From Patescibacteria group bacterium (GTDB lineage: Bacteria; Patescibacteriota; Gracilibacteria; UM-FILTER-43-11): 9,384 nucleotides of DNA. The notes beneath the pieces were generated by a model. The model was not told the DNA's origin, searched no databases, and saw only the letters and a program-made list of their open reading frames with translations. The position numbers and the translations under genes are program-made. The stretch spans positions 1 to 9,384 of the forward strand of contig JAHIYT010000011.1 of assembly GCA_018814945.1 (NCBI GenBank), given 5' to 3'. Numbering within the stretch: position 1 is the first letter of the stretch; every line of letters begins with the position of its first letter. This document shows, piece after piece, positions 6,501-9,384 of the stretch.

Positions 6501-7543
6501 AGGGTAATATTGATGAATTTAGACAACTTGCAGAAGCAAACAAACTAACAATGGAAGATGCTCAGAAGTTAATGGAAATGATGTCTGACCCAAAGAAAGT
6601 TGATGCATTTAAAAAAATGGGCTTCTTTGAATTTTTTGCAACACTTGGAGAAATCTTCTCAATGTTGCAAGAGGCAATGAAAACAAAAGATTTCACCACA
6701 CTTCACGACGTATTGCTTGATGTACAAGAAGGCAGAAAACCAGGTGAAGGATTAGCAAAGGCAAAAGAAAGTTATGTAAGTACTATAGAAGCTGAAGATA
6801 ACGTAAATACATTACTTTCTTATTACCACAATCCAAGCAGTGATGCTGCAAATAAAGTATTCATGGATAACGAAGGCAATCGTTTACCTTACCGCACAAG
6901 TGTTAAGGCAGTAATTCGTGCAAGATTCGAAAGTATTCTTGGCGTAGGTATTGGAGTAGATGGAATTGAACAATTAGCCGGAGGTAATAAAACCAAAATC
7001 ACAGCATTGGAAGGTGAACGAAAACTCGAGATTACAATTGAAGGAAACAGGGTAACAATGGAAGAAGTTACAGTTGGAACAGATAACAAAACAGTTAAGA
7101 AACCTATAGTAGAAAATAGACAATTCAATGGTCTTACTAAGAATACCGACAGCCTTGTGAATACATTAGATTTCGCTAGTCCTACACCGGAACAAATTAA
7201 TGCAGAAGCAGCAAAAAAGACGGCACCAGCATCAACAGAATCCACTGAAGCTGTAACTCAGGGGCCAATAAAAACAGGATCTGTTTTGGAAAGTGGTAGA
7301 AAATTCGTCAGAGAAGAAAATGGAGAATTAATAATACAGAGTCTTACAGACAATGACCAAATCCAACACATTCTCAATCCGAATACAGTAGCCTCAGCAG
7401 TAATTATAAAAAGTGGAAAGAGAGTTCCAGTCCAGCAAGGACCAGTTGATGGCGTAGAAACTTTCTTCTATATGCAAAAAGGTAAAGAAAGGAGAATTAG
7501 GGTAAACAACAACGACAAAATCGTAGAAACAACACTTAAATAA
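3563..7543 (+). CDS. 1326-aa acidic protein of unknown function
   Basis: The largest gene in the window. It has no signal peptide, no transmembrane helix, two Cys (495, 931) and three Trp (280, 451, 809). By eye its layout is as follows. Residues 20-45 are a Pro/Ala/Glu linker. Residues 50-445 are largely long charged helices, with a small beta patch near 300-325. Residues 450-535 are a beta-rich module ending in a helix, followed by helical and beta segments (545-625) and a coiled-coil-like helix (635-670). Residues 690-768 are a second beta module resembling the first. A Pro-rich linker (773-785) leads to helices to about 890, a beta patch (900-957) and a helical bundle (960-1075). A third beta-rich region spans about 1140-1205, a Thr/Pro/Ala linker 1208-1238, and a C-terminal beta-rich domain runs to the end. 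I recognise no known family. Alternating helical and beta modules joined by Pro/Ala linkers suggest a scaffold rather than an enzyme. It starts one base after the tail-anchored gene and ends one base before the transglycosylase-like gene. Confidence 0.85.
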   Translation: MLIQREQYREFEDERFIYIGEAPAPSASPEADEAVESTEAKPAELDLSKVNIDDEINTKNGKAEGLINKIGTQMRSVDGIDGLVQKLHGERDTHFKELETEYKQALVDEGLGDFEDTEQYKEITEKADNFIKNIKERFFKGGGEKVVHREKVEREADHHEAQTALKEAKGEENIKNARIGVVKEYLDNHIKDQEGERALTDENITSLARHIIESNPRIELESKSPDELNDALIDMVDDYLTDAIQDLMQEAPSFDESYEKIKGGETAHFKALLQSEESLWQNFGQNSETLDDVAEILATRFDVREDDGGNKYYIDLMDGNTIHPAEAMQGEVDIKTKLETIVNTDLNNKENRKKHLSDIETARRELDTALRSEIEKGETGVVRGGRVDELSDLRSGKHEALRTLLDMNEAIRTGINNMQTKVEAQNQVNVEKQQEAAREQLFQDSEAEANWYRSHFEGVEGYTLIDSSESAKYTDIVTLKGDSGISTFAHITLDCSETPVVRIEARGDGYGKTYEYTPAEFGRLDGAALKTLIEKPQEQLVENKEKLTDVNVRMIALDRVLQGDTKKREGGQVSLDLTSITPTDTDTNTLIEDGATVTVPINIGGNKVGEMQINLATYNMQDLDASPVALDSFERSAQTTLGAAAEKIKTTADTMQQEAKKAEANNAEINTQVGADLPQLQTISGLAIEQATFEGNLADSNAEILTMQISEEGDAGEILAKVYVKAGTPAAEGQTPQPRQYILRHENPAMGDQTFENIVALKAYVETSKDSLTPAPKPYSEPAPETSVELLAGREGARTNLLKVMVSQWPDKVPDAIKEAVTSEETGSMEALFTKMPRFETAINKFVNGLSDERLGELKAENAATSFRPTKEERATLMTSFAEAYGDSGLEVAEKGEMDTINGIQVTIGTETQPFGTVFGENVAHILSMNCVIKKEGDQIKIKNNGEEDSAFKVVTNPSVLKDYLPTDMQDGYKKILNGEGNIDEFRQLAEANKLTMEDAQKLMEMMSDPKKVDAFKKMGFFEFFATLGEIFSMLQEAMKTKDFTTLHDVLLDVQEGRKPGEGLAKAKESYVSTIEAEDNVNTLLSYYHNPSSDAANKVFMDNEGNRLPYRTSVKAVIRARFESILGVGIGVDGIEQLAGGNKTKITALEGERKLEITIEGNRVTMEEVTVGTDNKTVKKPIVENRQFNGLTKNTDSLVNTLDFASPTPEQINAEAAKKTAPASTESTEAVTQGPIKTGSVLESGRKFVREENGELIIQSLTDNDQIQHILNPNTVASAVIIKSGKRVPVQQGPVDGVETFFYMQKGKERRIRVNNNDKIVETTLK

Positions 7544-7544
7544 A

Positions 7545-8636
7545 ATGCCAACACCAGAAGTACCACAATCAGGCAAATTGGATGAAACCAAAAAAGATCT
7601 TAGAAATCTAATGTCAGATGTTCAGGAAGGTATTGGTAAATTAAAAGAAAATCCTGAAGCCGTTAAGGGTGCAGCTGTACTAGGCGCTATCGCAGCCCTT
7701 GCATATATGTTTAAACCTGAAGAAAGAGAAAAATTTGAAGAAGAAACTAAAGACGAAATTGAGAGTTTGAAACCATCTATGCCTCCAGAAGAGGTAGAAG
7801 CTGTAGAGCAATATTATGAAGCAGTTGAAGGAAATAGCGATCCTGAAATCGAAATAGAAGAGCCACCAGTGATTACCACAACAAGAATGCGTGCGGTAAA
7901 TATTCGTGCAATTAATCCAGGGAATAGAAAAAAACTTGCTGGATACAAAAAAATTACAAATGGAGAAGGAGAAAAGGTATGGGTAATAGACGAAAGCATA
8001 AAACCAGAAGACAGAATCATTCTTCAAAATGTTATCTATAAAATAGGATCTTATGATGTACTTAAGCAGGATCACCTAAATACTTTTGATACTTTCAAAA
8101 ATCATGTGATTGGCATTTTTCAACCAGAAGAAATAGGTAAGCCAGAAGGAGAACGAGATAGTCTGGAACAACGAATCAATAAAACAGCGAAAGCTCTTTC
8201 TTATTGTGCAATTGGCGTTTATCAAATACTGCCAGTTCATCATTTTGCAAAGATGGGGTGGAGCGCAGAGGGCGAAGAGGGGCTGCTAAACATGTATGAA
8301 TTTATTACATCTGAAGAAAAGCAAAAAGAACTGAATTTAAAAATACTAGAAGTAGCTACCCGCAATCTTGGAGGTGATATTGACGCAATAGCTGCGAATT
8401 ATTACAGTGGCCAAGGTAAAAAAATGCTTGCCTACAAAAGATCCGGAATTACTGAAAAACCAGAATGGCTTACAAAAAAATCACCATATGGCTATGGTAG
8501 TATCGATTTTTACACCACAATGGTACACAAATACTTTAAACAGTATTATGGAAAAGACGTGGAAAGAATAAATGCAAACGACTCAGAACAAATAGCCGCA
8601 TTACAAAAAGCAATCCAGAGAAAAGAAACCGGATAA
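7545..8636 (+). CDS. Membrane-linked protein with C-terminal lytic-transglycosylase-like (SLT) domain
   Basis: A 363-residue protein. Residues 42-56 form a short Ala/Gly-rich hydrophobic helix (GAAVLGAIAALAYMF), a probable single membrane segment. An acidic linker (57-108) follows, then a small domain of unknown type (110-185), then an SLT-like region (about 185-335). The evidence for SLT is SYCAIGVYQILP (219-230), which matches the G-x-x-Q-I-x-P core, AIAANYYSGQGK (281-292), which matches the Ala-Tyr-Asn-x-Gly block, and Glu208 located 19 residues before Gln227, close to the spacing of the catalytic Glu in Slt70-type enzymes. The usual Ser after the Glu is replaced by Gln, so activity is uncertain. 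The family cleaves the glycan strands of peptidoglycan. The domain would need to lie outside the cytoplasmic membrane, with the N terminus inside. It starts one base after the 1326-aa gene and is the last gene of the cluster. Confidence 0.75.
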   Translation: MPTPEVPQSGKLDETKKDLRNLMSDVQEGIGKLKENPEAVKGAAVLGAIAALAYMFKPEEREKFEEETKDEIESLKPSMPPEEVEAVEQYYEAVEGNSDPEIEIEEPPVITTTRMRAVNIRAINPGNRKKLAGYKKITNGEGEKVWVIDESIKPEDRIILQNVIYKIGSYDVLKQDHLNTFDTFKNHVIGIFQPEEIGKPEGERDSLEQRINKTAKALSYCAIGVYQILPVHHFAKMGWSAEGEEGLLNMYEFITSEEKQKELNLKILEVATRNLGGDIDAIAANYYSGQGKKMLAYKRSGITEKPEWLTKKSPYGYGSIDFYTTMVHKYFKQYYGKDVERINANDSEQIAALQKAIQRKETG

Positions 8637-8765
8637 ATCTCAGATTTCGGAACTCGGATCTCAGATTTCGGAACTCGGATCTCAGATCCAATCGGGTATC
8701 TTAAATGTAAGATCTAATATTAAATCTGAGCTCTGAGATCTGAGCTCTGAGATCTGAGATCTGAG
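8637..8765. repeat. Inverted repeat of 7-bp units between convergent genes, probable bidirectional terminator
   Basis: The left arm (8637-8685) is seven 7-bp units in the order ATCTCAG, ATTTCGG, AACTCGG, repeated, then ATCTCAG, so it also reads as a 21-bp direct repeat (8637-8657 and 8658-8678). The right arm (8724-8765) is six units of ATCTGAG or CTCTGAG. One perfect 11-bp match joins 8678-8688 to 8751-8761. In the centre ATCTTA (8698-8703) and TAAGAT (8708-8713) form a small hairpin with an AATG loop. The structure occupies almost all of the space between the stop of the transglycosylase-like gene (8636) and the stop of tyrS (8770), the expected place for a terminator serving both strands. 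The unit matches the repeat at 843-880. Function is inferred from position. Confidence 0.75.
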
Positions 8766-8769
8766 ATAT

Positions 8770-9384
8770 TTAGATGATTTTCGCAAATCTCCTCTTCCCC
8801 ACCTGAACCACCATATCTTTTTCAAGGTGAATGACTTCATTTGGGTCATCAACTTTTTTGTCGTTAATTTTAACACCACCCTGTTGAATCAAACGTTTTG
8901 CTTCAGAGCGAGTTTCAACTAATTTACATAATTCAAGTAAGTCGACGATATTTCTTTCTCCGTTTATCTTAAATTCTGGCATGTCATCTGGCATACCACC
9001 TTTTTTAAATACATTTGCAAATTCCTCCTCTGCCTTAGTTGCAGCAGTTTTATTGTGATAAAGAGTGACTATCTCACGAGCAAGTCTTGCTTTTGCATCA
9101 CGAGGATTGGCACCGCCTTTTAATTCTACATCCACTCCATCAATTTCTTTCATAGGCATATCGGTACAAAGAATCATATATTTGATTATCAGCTCATCTG
9201 ACATGGACATTACTTTACCGAACATATCACTAGGTTCATCCATAATGTCGATGGTGTTTCCATAACTCTTACTCATCTTTCTGCCATCAAGACCTTCGAT
9301 TAAAGGCGTACAAAGAACATGTTTTTCCTTGTTTTTATATGCTTTGAGCAAGGTTCGACCAGCTAGCATATTAAATAGTTGGTC
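8770..9384 (-). CDS. tyrS: Tyrosyl-tRNA synthetase, C-terminal part (partial)
   Basis: The gene reads on the minus strand and its 5' part lies beyond the right edge; 204 codons are seen. The product charges tRNA-Tyr with tyrosine in the cytoplasm. The visible part opens with DQLFNMLAGR, the conserved block in the class I catalytic domain that normally follows GTDQ-type tyrosine-pocket residues. The KMSKS loop is intact at 9265-9279 (GRKMSKSYGNTIDI) and binds ATP. The anticodon-binding helical region follows, and a C-terminal S4 RNA-binding domain covers roughly 8785-8955 (LVETRSEAKRLIQQGGVKIN, then DPNEVIHLEKDMVVQVGKRRF). KMSKS rather than KFGKT points to the TyrZ-like branch of bacterial TyrRS. 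The gene ends in TAA (complement of 8770-8772) and converges on the unknown cluster. It is a housekeeping gene and so suggests that the cluster sits in chromosomal context. Confidence 0.95.
   Translation of the reverse strand, partial: DQLFNMLAGRTLLKAYKNKEKHVLCTPLIEGLDGRKMSKSYGNTIDIMDEPSDMFGKVMSMSDELIIKYMILCTDMPMKEIDGVDVELKGGANPRDAKARLAREIVTLYHNKTAATKAEEEFANVFKKGGMPDDMPEFKINGERNIVDLLELCKLVETRSEAKRLIQQGGVKINDKKVDDPNEVIHLEKDMVVQVGKRRFAKII

Noticed and set aside
7680..8075. Long open frame on the minus strand opposite the transglycosylase-like gene
   Set aside because: It lies antisense to a well-supported gene, is Phe/Tyr-rich as expected from the complement of A-rich codons, and has no promoter or ribosome-binding site of its own.
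1712..8636. Prophage or tailocin
   Set aside because: No terminase, portal, capsid, tail tube, sheath, integrase or holin is recognisable, and a housekeeping gene (tyrS) flanks the cluster. The SLT-like domain alone is not enough.
8637..8765. Transposon terminal inverted repeats or an attachment site
   Set aside because: The arms face each other over about 38 bases with no transposase or integrase, and no target duplication is seen.

Overview
The window is AT-rich bacterial chromosome and reads with the standard code. About 7.6 kb of coding sequence has no in-frame TGA and nearly every gene ends in TAA. That argues against the UGA-glycine lineages (Gracilibacteria, Absconditabacteria). Small unrecognised proteins, a very large unrecognised protein, A-rich start contexts mostly lacking Shine-Dalgarno sequences, and simple palindromic repeats between genes together suggest a Patescibacteria/CPR-type genome, possibly Peregrinibacteria-like. 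That placement is inference from style, not from a marker gene.

Layout: (1) 1-72, the last codons of an unidentified gene. (2) 73-163, a palindromic element built from 12-bp units. (3) 164-796, a predicted phosphoribosyltransferase, followed by a 7-bp tandem repeat. (4) A consensus-like promoter (916-944) placed only a few bases before a 132-aa helical protein (957-1355). (5) 1356-1453, a second copy of the 12-bp-unit palindrome, filling the gap to a small basic protein (1472-1639) and a GC hairpin. (6) 1712-8636, a tight five-gene same-strand cluster: an 89-aa protein, a 354-aa two-part helical protein, a 165-aa tail-anchored membrane protein, a 1326-aa acidic protein of unknown function, and a 363-aa protein with one N-terminal membrane segment and a C-terminal lytic-transglycosylase-like domain. 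(7) 8637-8769, an inverted repeat of 7-bp units lying stop-to-stop between convergent genes. (8) 8770-9384 on the minus strand, the C-terminal part of tyrosyl-tRNA synthetase.

The most interesting candidate system is cluster (6). Two junctions have a single base between TAA and ATG and two others carry tandem TAA TAA stops, so the last four genes are probably co-expressed. A giant protein without a signal peptide, a tail-anchored protein and a peptidoglycan-lytic-type domain suggest an envelope-spanning or envelope-remodelling assembly. This is inference; no known secretion or phage marker is visible in the window.

The second strong signal is the 12-bp-unit palindrome. Its two copies lie exactly between a stop codon and the next gene and retain a stem of about 21 bp despite sequence divergence, including a compensatory base-pair swap.
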